Positions 36,041-44,380 of a stretch of DNA of 64,000 nt are shown piece by piece (position 1 is the stretch's first letter; each line of letters begins with the position of its first letter). A program made the position numbers and the translations under genes. The stretch is from RYN-230 sp963814645. GTDB lineage: Bacteria; Actinomycetota; Actinomycetes; Streptosporangiales; Streptosporangiaceae. The stretch is from NCBI GenBank assembly GCA_963814645.1, contig CAWFDX010000009.1, forward strand, positions 1 to 64,000, given 5' to 3'. The notes under the pieces were generated by a model that searched no databases, was not told the origin of the DNA, and saw only the letters and a list, made by a program, of their open reading frames with translations.

Positions 36041-37186
36041 TCAGGCGGCGGCAGCCAGCTCCAGGGCGCGCAGCGCCAGCGACTCCATCTCGTGCGCGGT
36101 GTCGGCGTCGTCGAGGGTCTGGGCAACGCTGGTCACTGCGTGCATGACCCCACCGGCGGTGACATCGCCGCCGCGGATGAAGTGACCCAGGATGTCGTGC
36201 TGCTGTTCGTCGGTGAACCGCAGCCGCTGCGACACCGTGCGGACTGTCTCCTGCGGGTCGGCGACCGGGTGCCCGGCGTCGCGCTCCATCGCCCGCACCG
36301 CCCGCTGCACATACCCCGGGTTCAGGAAGGTGGTCACCGCGTCGGTGGTCTTCGCCGTGATCAGTGCCAGGGTCTTGTCCAGCGTGTTCCCCGACCAGGT
36401 GACCACGCCCTCCTGGTGCCGCTCACCCAGGTGGACGGCGCGCATCGCGTCCCGGGTGATGGTCATCCCGTTCCGGCACACCCGCACGACCAGGCGTGGT
36501 GTCAGCGTGAACGCCCCGCACCCGGTCTCGGAGTTAGTGATGACGAACCCGGAGAACACGACTGGGTTGTCCGCCCCGGCGGCGCCGGTAAACGGGCTGC
36601 GATACCCGGCCAGCAGCACCGGCGCCAGGATCCGCACCTCCTCGCAGACGACTCGGACGTACATCCGCCGCTCGGTCAGGTCGCATCCGTCGATACGGAC
36701 CGGGTACCGCGACTGGCGGACGCCGTCGAGGGCGGCGAGCAGCACGTCGAGATTGTCGATGATCTTGTACCCGTCGGACAGGAACGCCCGCGCCGCGCCG
36801 CCACCGCTATCGCCGCGCAGGCAGCGGATCAGGAACTTCCGCTCATCCCCAGCGAGCCAGCCGTTCACGTTCGCGTCGTACATATCGGGCTTCTGGTCAC
36901 GCAGCTTCCGAAGGTACGTGCCGGGGATGCCGAGCTTGTCCGCGACTCCCTGGTCACACACATCGGTCGGGGTGTACGTCCCGGCGGTCATGGTCACTCC
37001 GCCGGAGCCGAGGACCGGTTCGGTCTCCCGCACCACCAGCCGCGTCCCATCGGCGTGGATCGCGGTGGCAGGGGCGACAATGTCGATCTTCCGGGCCTGC
37101 TGGTCGCGCAGCAACGCGGCGAGGTCCTCCAGCGTGGCGTTCCGGGCACCTGGCGCCAGGGGTGCCGACGAGGTAGGGATGGTCAT
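36041..37186 (-). CDS. DUF932 phage/plasmid-like protein
   Basis: 381 residues from the ATG at 37186 (GGAAGGA upstream). DUF932 features are visible: LGIPGTYLRKLRDQKPDMYDANVNGWLAG, FLIRCLRGDSGGGAARAFLSDGYKIIDNLDVLLAAL, ENPVVFSGF-like DNPVVFSGFVITNSETGCGAFTLTPRLVVRVCRNGMTI, HLGERHQEGVVTWSGNTLDKTLALI. The family is found on conjugative plasmids and phages. Biochemistry is unknown, and its frequent leading-region location has led to proposals of DNA-repair or anti-defence roles. It is first in its operon, 116 bp behind leader copy C. Confidence 0.85.
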   Translation of the reverse strand: MTIPTSSAPLAPGARNATLEDLAALLRDQQARKIDIVAPATAIHADGTRLVVRETEPVLGSGGVTMTAGTYTPTDVCDQGVADKLGIPGTYLRKLRDQKPDMYDANVNGWLAGDERKFLIRCLRGDSGGGAARAFLSDGYKIIDNLDVLLAALDGVRQSRYPVRIDGCDLTERRMYVRVVCEEVRILAPVLLAGYRSPFTGAAGADNPVVFSGFVITNSETGCGAFTLTPRLVVRVCRNGMTITRDAMRAVHLGERHQEGVVTWSGNTLDKTLALITAKTTDAVTTFLNPGYVQRAVRAMERDAGHPVADPQETVRTVSQRLRFTDEQQHDILGHFIRGGDVTAGGVMHAVTSVAQTLDDADTAHEMESLALRALELAAAA

Positions 37187-37301
37187 GGGCTGTCCTTCCG
37201 CAGACGATGAACTCGTCCGGGTGGCGGGTGCCTCCCGGCGGTCCGGGCAGCAAGGCGCCGTTCAGGGCCGGGGCCCGCACCTACCGGCCGGCCCGGGCGG
37301 G

Positions 37302-37425
37302 CAAGATGTTTCCCGCGGGCCCAGTCAGGGCAGCGCCGGCGAAGCCAGCACCATCCGGCCACACGACACGGTCAGCAGAGGCGCAACCAGCACCACGACC
37401 CCAGCGGTCTAGGGAAAGATCTCTG
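37302..37425 (-). promoter_or_regulatory. Repeated structured leader, copy C
   Basis: On the minus strand, the outer stem is AGAT-C-TTTCCC with GGGAAA-C-ATCT, again with the C-C mismatch. A second stem CCGC(T)GGG pairs with CCCGCGG, partly competing with the first. The triloop hairpin is GCTGGC-TTC-GCCGGC (37335-37349). A 40-nt insertion makes it longer than copies A and B. It is 116 bp upstream of DUF932. A 16-bp block farther upstream (37483-37498) differs from copy B (27373-27388) at one position. Confidence 0.7.
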
Positions 37426-37814
37426 CCCGCCCGGGGCGAGCGAAGCGAGAGGCCGGTTGCGGGACACGGCACAACGGCGCACGCTGACCCGGCCGGGAGG
37501 CACCGCCCAGTGCGAGCTGTGGGTGCGGTTAGGGAGTTCCTGGCTTCACGCTGTCAGTCGTCGGCTAGATCGTTCGCGATCCTCACCTGGCCGCTGATTC
37601 GGGGCGGCGAGCTTGGCTGAGCGCAGCAGGGATGCACTCCCCTAGCAGATGATCATGATTCTCTCGGGCGCGAGGCTGGCAGCACTCTTACGGGGTGCGG
37701 CGGTCAATGCGGGCATTGATCGTTGCAGTGGGCCTGAGGGGCTCTCAGCTTCTACGCGCACGAGGCACCACCACAATCTGCGACAATTGCGTTACCGGAT
37801 GAACGAGTTCCCGG
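37426..37814. other. Divergent promoter region, DUF932 operon / XRE-TPR gene
   Basis: 389 bp without a gene. It includes the conserved upstream block of leader C and a perfect inverted repeat at 37704-37719. Confidence 0.5.
37704..37719. promoter_or_regulatory. Inverted repeat upstream of the XRE-TPR regulator
   Basis: Arms tcaatgc and gcattga, with a 2-nt centre, about 100 bp before the regulator start. A plausible autoregulatory operator. Confidence 0.5.
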
Positions 37815-39218
37815 ATGGAGACGCCGGTGAGTGAACCGGAAGCCATCACGAGCGCGCGTCGCGTCCTAGGCGCGCGGTTAGCCGCCTGCCGCCGCGCGGC
37901 GGGCCTTAGCCAACAGGAACTGGCTGACAAGGCTGGCTTCAGCCGCAGCGCGATCGGCAACGCCGAGACCGGCCGCCCGGGTGCCTCCGGGGATTTCTGG
38001 AACAGCGTTGACAAGGCCGTTAGTGCGGGCGGCAGCCTCGTCGCCGCCTACGCCGACATAGATACCGTCGCACGCATCGCACGCGCCACGGGACTCCAGC
38101 ACGCAGAGGACCCGGCCCAGGCCACCCCGCTCGTCACTAATCCCATTGTCCTGCCGCAGCCCAATCTGGCCACCACTCCAATGTCAGCAGCCGGCGCGGT
38201 TGAGCCAGATCTGCTGACCGCGGCCGCCGCCCAAGCGCGCGACCACGCTGCCCACGCGGCGGTCACTGGGATCGGCCCCGGAACTCTGGAGCAGCTCACT
38301 GCCGAAATCGTCCGGCTGAGCCGCACCTATGTCGCCGGGTCACCGCTCCCCCTGTTCGCCGCCATGCACCGGACTTTCGGCCGGGTCCAGGAGGCGCTAG
38401 ACCAGAGGCTCTACCCTGCGCAGGCGCGCGACCTCAACTTCCTGGCCGGCGCGCTGTGCGGCCTCATGGCCAACGCGAGCTTGGACCTGGGACGCGAGGA
38501 CGCGGCCGAGGACCTGGCCCGAGCAGCCTGGACCTACGGGACGATCATCGACCATGACCCGCTCATCGGATGGGCACGAGGCACCCAAGCACTGGCCGCG
38601 ATCTGGGACCACCGCTACGCGGACGCGGCCCACTATGCCGAAGAGGGCCTGGCGCACGTCGGCGGTGGCATGGGCGCCGCCCGGCTGCACGCGATCCAGG
38701 CCCGGGCCCTAGCCGACCACCACGAATTCCGCGAGGCCCGGACCGCCCTCACGGCCGCCACCGACGCCAGCACCGCGACGCAGCCAGACCAGTTGCACAA
38801 CGGCATTGCCGGCGAATTCGCGTTCGGCCCCGCGAAGCTGCGCTACTACGAGGCCCTCGTGCTCAACCGCGCCGGATACCCCGCCGACGCCGAGACCGCT
38901 GCGGTCGCCGCTATCAGCCTCTACGAAGCTGCGCCAGGTCAAGCGCGGTCTTACGGCTGCGACGCGCTAGCGCATGTCCAGCTCGCAACCGCCCGGCTCA
39001 TACGCGGCGACGCCGACGCCGCTGCCGAAGCCATCACCGGCCTGCTGCGGCTGGATCCCGGTCGGCGGATCAGCAGCCTGAATGAACACATCGACGCATG
39101 CCGTGAACTGCTGCGGAATCCCGCCTTCCGCAACTCCCAGGCGGCGGCCGACATGAGCCGCCAGTTGACGGCGTTCAGCGCGGTGAACATCACCTCACCT
39201 CTTCCGCTTACCCGGTGA
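37815..39218 (+). CDS. XRE-family regulator with TPR-like C-terminal domain
   Basis: 467 residues; GTG 37827 with GGAG upstream is an equally good start. The HTH is at residues 15-70 (LGARLAACRRAAGLSQQELADKAGFSRSAIGNAETG). The remainder is helical repeats (AEDLARAAWTYGTIIDHDPLIGWARGTQALAAIWDHRYADAAHYAEEGLAHV, LRLDPGRR). This is the architecture of streptomycete XRE-TPR regulators that respond to small signals or peptides. It overlaps the phosphotransferase start by GTGA, so the two are translated together. Confidence 0.85.
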   Translation: METPVSEPEAITSARRVLGARLAACRRAAGLSQQELADKAGFSRSAIGNAETGRPGASGDFWNSVDKAVSAGGSLVAAYADIDTVARIARATGLQHAEDPAQATPLVTNPIVLPQPNLATTPMSAAGAVEPDLLTAAAAQARDHAAHAAVTGIGPGTLEQLTAEIVRLSRTYVAGSPLPLFAAMHRTFGRVQEALDQRLYPAQARDLNFLAGALCGLMANASLDLGREDAAEDLARAAWTYGTIIDHDPLIGWARGTQALAAIWDHRYADAAHYAEEGLAHVGGGMGAARLHAIQARALADHHEFREARTALTAATDASTATQPDQLHNGIAGEFAFGPAKLRYYEALVLNRAGYPADAETAAVAAISLYEAAPGQARSYGCDALAHVQLATARLIRGDADAAAEAITGLLRLDPGRRISSLNEHIDACRELLRNPAFRNSQAAADMSRQLTAFSAVNITSPLPLTR

Positions 39219-40123
39219 GGCATGGGCATGATCTGCTTGTGCCCGCAGCCGACCTTCCCGAGGTAGCACCCGAGGCTCTGGCGGACGCAGCCAGGTGCGC
39301 GAACCTAGACGACGCCGACGCGCAGCTGATGCGGCTGTTCTCCACCGCCGTGTACCACCTCCCGGCCGCCGATGCCGTCGCCCGGATCGCCATGGTGACC
39401 TCGCCGCAATCCGTCACCCTCCTGGACATCTCGGTACAGGTCACCCGCTGGCTCGGCACATCCGGATTTCCTGCCGTCGAACCCCTCCCAGTTGAGCAGC
39501 CGGTCCTCAGCCACGGCTGTGCGGTCACTTTCTGGCGATACCTGCCCCAACATGGCCCGGCACCACGCCCAGCCGACCTCGGGTACCTGCTGCGCCAACT
39601 GCACAGTCTCGGGCAACCACCATTCCCGCTGCCTGCCTACCGGCCACTTCAGTCGGTCCGCCGGGCGATCAAAGCCAGTCAGGCGATCAGCGACGAGGAA
39701 CGAGCGTGGCTGACCGCTACCTGCGAACAGCTCCTACACGAATATGACCAGCTCGACTTCGAGCTGCCACCGGGAATGATCCACGGCGACGCCTGGTGGG
39801 GAAACCTGCTCCGCGACGGTGACCGAGTCGTCCTGGCCGACTGGGACAACGTCAGCATCGGCCCCCGCGAGATCGACCTCATCCCCACTCTGCAGGCACC
39901 CCGGTTCGGTCTCCCCGAGCATGAACGCGACGCGTTCATTGCCGCGTATGGCCACGACATCCGGACCTGGGCCGACTACCCGGTGCTGATCCGGATTCGC
40001 GCCCTGTCCACCACCAGCGCGCTGCTCCGCGACGCCCACCGCGACCCAGCCGCCCGGGAGCAGCTTCAGGTCAGGCTGACCTCCCTGCGCACCGGCGACA
40101 CCCGCCAGTGGACAACGTTCTGA
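39215..40123 (+). CDS. Aminoglycoside-phosphotransferase-family kinase
   Basis: 302 residues from GTG 39215. The kinase-like core is complete: Brenner-type catalytic loop MIHGDAWWGNLL and metal site LADWDNVSIGPREIDL. The N-lobe is shorter and divergent (VARIAMVTSPQSVTLLDI). The family includes aminoglycoside, choline and homoserine kinases. A resistance role is not demonstrated. Coupling to an XRE-TPR regulator recurs in actinomycetes and suggests phosphorylation of a cell metabolite or imported antibiotic under that regulator's control. Confidence 0.8.
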   Translation: MRHGHDLLVPAADLPEVAPEALADAARCANLDDADAQLMRLFSTAVYHLPAADAVARIAMVTSPQSVTLLDISVQVTRWLGTSGFPAVEPLPVEQPVLSHGCAVTFWRYLPQHGPAPRPADLGYLLRQLHSLGQPPFPLPAYRPLQSVRRAIKASQAISDEERAWLTATCEQLLHEYDQLDFELPPGMIHGDAWWGNLLRDGDRVVLADWDNVSIGPREIDLIPTLQAPRFGLPEHERDAFIAAYGHDIRTWADYPVLIRIRALSTTSALLRDAHRDPAAREQLQVRLTSLRTGDTRQWTTF

Positions 40124-40146
40124 GCAGACCTACGGGAGCTAGCTGA

Positions 40147-40389
40147 TCAGTAAGCGGTCGGCGGCCAGCCCACAGGCGGCCGCGGGCGAACCTTCCGGGG
40201 CCCGAAAGCGAGGATCATCGCGGCCAGCCACCCGACACCGGTCGGTGCACCGATCAAGTTGACCAGGAACACCAGGGCCAGGCCGTCCACCCCGCGGATC
40301 GCTCCGACCAAGGTTGGCAGCATGTACAGCACCGGCAGCACCGTGAACACCAGGATCCACAGCACGCCGCTGTCGGCTAAGAGTTGCAC
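40147..40389 (-). CDS. Superinfection-immunity-like small membrane protein
   Basis: 80 residues from GTG 40389 (GGAGG 8 nt upstream); the longer frame to 40539 is unlikely. Two membrane helices surround a short turn: VLPVLYMLPTLVGAIRG and GLALVFLVNLIGAPTGVGWLAAMILAFGPRK. The YMLPT ... FLVNLIG ... GWLAAM pattern is that of the Imm_superinfect family, named for phage T4 Imm, which blocks DNA injection by related phages. It lies 146 bp downstream of the relaxase stop in the same orientation. In a mobile element it may exclude incoming phage or a second copy of the element; that is an inference. Confidence 0.75.
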   Translation of the reverse strand: MQLLADSGVLWILVFTVLPVLYMLPTLVGAIRGVDGLALVFLVNLIGAPTGVGWLAAMILAFGPRKVRPRPPVGWPPTAY

Positions 40390-40535
40390 GACCTCAACCT
40401 CCGAGCACCGCCTGTCTCCAGGCTTTCCTTCCGCTTCCGTGATCGCAACTGCCTTTCCTGCCCAACGTCCGTACCTGGCGCATCCCGTACGCAGACCACT
40501 CAGCCGCACGTGGCTGGCCAACCATTCGGGATACC

Positions 40536-42362
40536 TCATCGCGCAGGCCTAGCCCGGGCCGGCGGCTGGGTTCCCCGCGGCACGGAACCCACGTCGGCCG
40601 CCTCGCGGGTGGAGCCGACGGCGAGAGCCTCACTCACCGGAGCGGGGAACTCAGCGTCAGCCCGGCTACCCGGCCGGGCCACCAGCCGGTGCGTTCCGTC
40701 AACGCGCGGAACGCCGGCCCGCGCCTGGCTAAACGCGGCATGCATCCGTTCCGCAGTCGCGCGTGCTGCAGCTGCCTGGGCGGCATGGGCCTGCGCCGCC
40801 CGCAGGTCGGCCACAGCGTCCACCAGTGACACAAGGTTCCTGGCCAGCGCACCGGCCTGGTCCATGCCATCACTGCCCGCGTCGCCGGTCATCGCGAGCA
40901 GCCGCGCCGCCGTCCGTAGCCCATCCCCTTCCCGGGTGCGGCGCGGGATCTGGCGATGCGGCGCCCGGGCCGCCCGGTCATAGCCATCGGCCGCGCAACG
41001 CAGCACGCGGCTGCCGGTTACTCGCGCCGCGGTATGCAGCGTGTCCGCCGCCGCCCATGCCGCGTCGGCCCCGGACTCCGGATCACCGACGGCAGACCGG
41101 CGCAGGTGCTCCGTCGCGACGGCGGCCTGCCGCGCCGCGTGCCGGTAGATCTCGGCGCGTTCCGGAACAGTGAAGCGGAACGCCCCGGAACGCTCCGCCG
41201 TGCCGTGCTCTCCCCTGGCCCACCCAGCCCGCAGCCGGGGCAAAGTCAGCGAGTCGTGTAGCCGCCCGCCCCCATACCAACGAAGCGTCCCATCTGTTCC
41301 GGTGCAGCCGGGCAGGGTCACCGCATACCCGGTTACCTCACCGGGGTTGATCTGGCTGAACCGCTCTCGCACCAGGACGCCGGAAGCGCGCAGCTGGGCG
41401 AAGAAATCCGCCTCCCCCGACGCCTGCGCCGCCGCGCGCGTGACCGTGTTCCGCAGCACACCCCGCATAGCCGTAGCAGGCAGGCTCGCTGCCCCGGCCA
41501 GCGGATCACGCATCGCCGGGTCTGCCCACCGGGCCCGCAGCTTCGGCAGCGTCAGATCCGCAGCAAGGGTGCCGCCCCCGTACGAGATGGTCTTGCCAGC
41601 CTTGTCGGTATGCGGCAGCAGGCCGACCGCGTACCCGGTCACCCTGCGCGGGTTGACCTTGCTGTACCGGTGGTGGACTAGCACTCCGGCCTGGGCCAGG
41701 CGGTTGAAGAACTCCTGTTCCGTCCGCGCTGCAGCCGCCGCCGTGCACACCTCTCGCCGCAACCTGATTCGAGGCGGCTCCTCCCAGCCGTGCCGGATCG
41801 CCTGCTCCGACTCGGCCCGCGTGGGCCGCTTGGCTGCGGTGCGATCCGCTGGTGCGGTGTCCCGCAGCCCGAACCACCGTTCCGCGTCCCGGCACGCGCC
41901 CCGGACCCTGAAGTAGTCGTTCCATACCTTCGGCCGAATCCGGTCCTGCCTGGCCAGTGTGGCGACCAGGTGGATGTGATCCGGAGCGTGCCGGACCGCC
42001 ACCCATCGCACGGCCAGATCGTCCCCCTCGGGCGCTAGCCCGGTCCGGTCCATGATGTGCGCGGCGATCCTCGCCCACTCCCCGTCCGACAGCTCCCGGT
42101 CTTCCGGTGCGGCCCGGACAGCGCAGTGCCACACGGCCTTGGCGTAGTTGTCACCCTTGACGGCGGCCAAGGGCTGGGCAAGCAGGCCGGCCAGCCGCCG
42201 GAAGTCCCGGGACCCGTTCCGGCGGCGTTCCGGTTCCAGTCCGGCCGGATCAGCGAATCCGGCGACCAGACGCGGGTCGGTGTGCTCATTGGCTTTTCCT
42301 GGTCCATATAGGTAATACAACAGCCTCGGGGCGTCCGTGCCCCGGATCACTTTGCCAATCAT
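40536..42362 (-). CDS. mobA: MOBP-type relaxase
   Basis: 608 residues from the ATG at 42362, chosen because it lies 20 bp after the MobC stop and begins the family motif MIGKVIRGTDAPRLLYYLYGPG. Catalytic metal site: the HxH in VRHAPDHIHLVATLARQD; upstream WHCAVRAAPEDRELSDGEW. Two related segments follow (QAGVLVHHRYSKVNPRRVTGYAVGLLP and ASGVLVRERFSQINPGEVTGYAVTLPG), each an S-N-P-x-x-x-TGYAV repeat, then a long Ala/Arg helical tail. Relaxases nick oriT and lead the strand into the recipient. The frame is intact, in contrast with the type IV genes. Confidence 0.85.
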   Translation of the reverse strand: MIGKVIRGTDAPRLLYYLYGPGKANEHTDPRLVAGFADPAGLEPERRRNGSRDFRRLAGLLAQPLAAVKGDNYAKAVWHCAVRAAPEDRELSDGEWARIAAHIMDRTGLAPEGDDLAVRWVAVRHAPDHIHLVATLARQDRIRPKVWNDYFRVRGACRDAERWFGLRDTAPADRTAAKRPTRAESEQAIRHGWEEPPRIRLRREVCTAAAAARTEQEFFNRLAQAGVLVHHRYSKVNPRRVTGYAVGLLPHTDKAGKTISYGGGTLAADLTLPKLRARWADPAMRDPLAGAASLPATAMRGVLRNTVTRAAAQASGEADFFAQLRASGVLVRERFSQINPGEVTGYAVTLPGCTGTDGTLRWYGGGRLHDSLTLPRLRAGWARGEHGTAERSGAFRFTVPERAEIYRHAARQAAVATEHLRRSAVGDPESGADAAWAAADTLHTAARVTGSRVLRCAADGYDRAARAPHRQIPRRTREGDGLRTAARLLAMTGDAGSDGMDQAGALARNLVSLVDAVADLRAAQAHAAQAAAARATAERMHAAFSQARAGVPRVDGTHRLVARPGSRADAEFPAPVSEALAVGSTREAADVGSVPRGTQPPARARPAR

Positions 42363-42381
42363 CCGGAGCGCTCCGGCGCAT

Positions 42382-42840
42382 TCACGGAATGCTCCGGCGC
42401 ACTTGCTCCGCCGTGTCCTCAAGCCGCTGGATGACCCGTGCGCAAAACTGTGCCGCTGGCAGCAGATCCTCGCTCCGCTGCCCAGTGGCATTCAGTTTGG
42501 CAACGGCCTGATTCAGATTAGTGCCGATCCTACGGACTAGTCCTGCGGCGGCCATCAGCTCTCCCAGTACCTCATTCAGTGGCGACACGGTCCGCTCCGG
42601 GACGCCGCGGGCCGCCGCTAAGGTCACGTAGGCCGCGTACGTTCCCCGTGCCACACCGGCTCGCTCAGCAGCCTGGCTGACCCCGTCGAACTCTTCCAGC
42701 GTGAGCGTGAACTGCACGAGCTTCGGCCGCGGAGCATCCTGTCGTGACCGCCGCCGCACGCCGTTGCCAGACAGGATGACCACCCCGTTCCCCAGCCATG
42801 CGTTGACCTCGATGGGACCGCGCCCGGTCCCTCCCGCCAT
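42382..42840 (-). CDS. mobC: MobC-family relaxosome accessory protein
   Basis: 152 residues. The N-terminal half is a ribbon-helix-helix (KLVQFTLTLEEFDGVSQAAERAGVARGTYAAYVTL). The C-terminal MobC helices (LNEVLGELMAAAGLVRRIGTNLNQAVAKLNATGQ) end in ARVIQRLEDTAEQVRRSI. MobC binds and melts oriT so that the relaxase can nick. It is immediately upstream of the relaxase, and its own promoter region carries the nested inverted repeats proposed as oriT. Confidence 0.85.
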   Translation of the reverse strand: MAGGTGRGPIEVNAWLGNGVVILSGNGVRRRSRQDAPRPKLVQFTLTLEEFDGVSQAAERAGVARGTYAAYVTLAAARGVPERTVSPLNEVLGELMAAAGLVRRIGTNLNQAVAKLNATGQRSEDLLPAAQFCARVIQRLEDTAEQVRRSIP

Positions 42841-43213
42841 CCCCCTCCGGACCCGTGTGACCTGGAGGCGGGCGGCGCTTATTCCATTTTGGAGTCTGGA
42901 CTGCGCTCAGTCCAGACTTAACTATGGAATAAGCATATCTTGCTCCGGTAGCGTCATCCACTCTTTCATCTGACGCAGGTTTCATAGCGCTTCGTATCGC
43001 GAAAGCCCAGCGGGAAGTGCCAAATAAGCACAAGGAATAGCGTACAATGCTATTGTTTGCCGGCGTATGCTGCTGGCGCTGCCGGTGCTTCGTTGCGGTA
43101 GCAACCTTGATCATTTAGTGATGGGGTGCGTAGCCGGAAGCCAGTCCGAGCGATGCTGACAGAGGTGACGGAAGGCCCTGGGGGATGCCCACCTTCTGGG
43201 CTCGGAGTGGCCT
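42841..43213. other. oriT/promoter region upstream of mobC
   Basis: 373 bp without a gene, AT-richer than its surroundings. Besides the nested inverted repeats (42877-42934) it holds gtgccaaataagcac and acaatgctattgt, short inverted repeats around 43016-43056 that may be further relaxosome sites. Confidence 0.55.
42877..42934. other. oriT: Candidate oriT: nested perfect inverted repeats
   Basis: Outer arms gcttattccat (42877-42887) and atggaataagc (42924-42934) enclose inner arms agtctggactg (42893-42903) and cagtccagact (42908-42918) with a 4-nt loop. Both pairs are perfect 11-mers. Lying 37 bp upstream of mobC-relaxase, this is the expected oriT position. The nick site is not identifiable by eye. 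Confidence 0.65.
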
Positions 43214-44176
43214 TCATTGATGTTTTGGTGTTGCCCTGGCTCCCTCGACGCAGTGCCGGAAGGCTACTCGCCTGGTCCACCCTCCGAGAACGCGGGCGAA
43301 TCCGGCGTCATCACGGGGATCGAGTTCGCCCAGATCGCTCTTTGAGCTGGGCGAACCCCGGTAACTGCTGACGTGCATCGGGGTCGCTGGGGCCGTGTCC
43401 CACGAATTGTCGTTGCCGGAGTGCACGGCCACGTATATGACCTCGTCGTCCTCGTATGGGCCGCTGTGAGGCACGACCAGGTGGGCCATGAGCGGATCGG
43501 CTTGCGCAGAGGCCCGTCCGCCGTGTGCCTCACACGCGGCGACGAGTTGCTCAATGCGCACTAGCCGGTCGCGGGCGGCCCACCGCTCTGCTGGGCTGTG
43601 ATCTGGTCCCCACGAGCGCACCAGCCATCCTGCTGCTCCTTCGGGAAGTGGCCCAGTCTGGCCGTTGCGCATGGCCCGGGTCACTTCGCACATCTGCCAC
43701 GCCCGCGAGTCTTCCGACTGCGGGTTATTCCCGGAGCTGAGCACCTGCACTGCTTTGATCCGTTCAGCGGCGTCGGCTGCAAGTTCGTCGGCGACGGTCA
43801 GCCGCTGGGCGCGGGTCAGCGTCCTCACCGCTGTCGGCGCGTCTCCTGCCAGCAACTCCTGGGCATCTGTGAAGCTCCACTGGATAGTGTGCCGGAAGCC
43901 ATCTCCGGAGACGCTGATCGCGTGAATCTCGTCTGCTGAGCTGCGCAGCTGCTCGATGAACGCGTTTATGCCGGTTTCAATCACAACAGAGGTGTCCAGG
44001 AACGCAGCGGCGTCCCAGGCGTCCTCGGATAGTCGGGTGAGAATGTGGGCGAGTTCGGAAGCCTGGCAGCTCTCGCTCACGGTGGTGACGTTGGCACTGT
44101 GGTCTGACCATTCTCCGGGCCAGGTGGCAACTATCGTGGCGCGCTGACTTGAGCGCAGAACGCTGTAACTGGTCAA
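43214..44176 (-). CDS. Protein of unknown function
   Basis: About 320 residues from TTG 44176 (GGAG 5 nt upstream); the frame is open to 44299. It reads YSVLRSSQRATIVATWPGEW, ELAHILTRLSEDAWDAAAFLDTSVVIETGINAFIEQLRSS, EIHAISVSGDGFRHTIQWSFTDAQELL, ERIKAVQVLSSG and MAHLVVPHSGPYEDDEVIYVAVHSGNDNSWD. No membrane segment or known motif. It is divergent from the gene at 44381 across about 200 bp. Confidence 0.6.
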   Translation of the reverse strand: MTSYSVLRSSQRATIVATWPGEWSDHSANVTTVSESCQASELAHILTRLSEDAWDAAAFLDTSVVIETGINAFIEQLRSSADEIHAISVSGDGFRHTIQWSFTDAQELLAGDAPTAVRTLTRAQRLTVADELAADAAERIKAVQVLSSGNNPQSEDSRAWQMCEVTRAMRNGQTGPLPEGAAGWLVRSWGPDHSPAERWAARDRLVRIEQLVAACEAHGGRASAQADPLMAHLVVPHSGPYEDDEVIYVAVHSGNDNSWDTAPATPMHVSSYRGSPSSKSDLGELDPRDDAGFARVLGGWTRRVAFRHCVEGARATPKHQ

Positions 44177-44380
44177 GGCGTCTCCCGGACAGGCTGCCGG
44201 CCGGCGAACATGTGCGCAGACGGCACGCCAAATGCGAGTCGAAGAAGATAGCCGGTAGCCCCGCGGCTCGACCGCAGCGCCAATCCGTAGGTGCAGCATA
44301 CCCGTTCACGCCCTCCGTACCGGGTCAACTGCCGGGCGCGTCGCGCGATCCTTGCTGCACAGCCGACCTAGACTCGCTAC

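Noticed and set aside
35534..37210. 558-codon open frame on the plus strand
   Set aside because: It lies opposite the DUF932 and small-ORF genes, which have better starts, ribosome sites and family matches.
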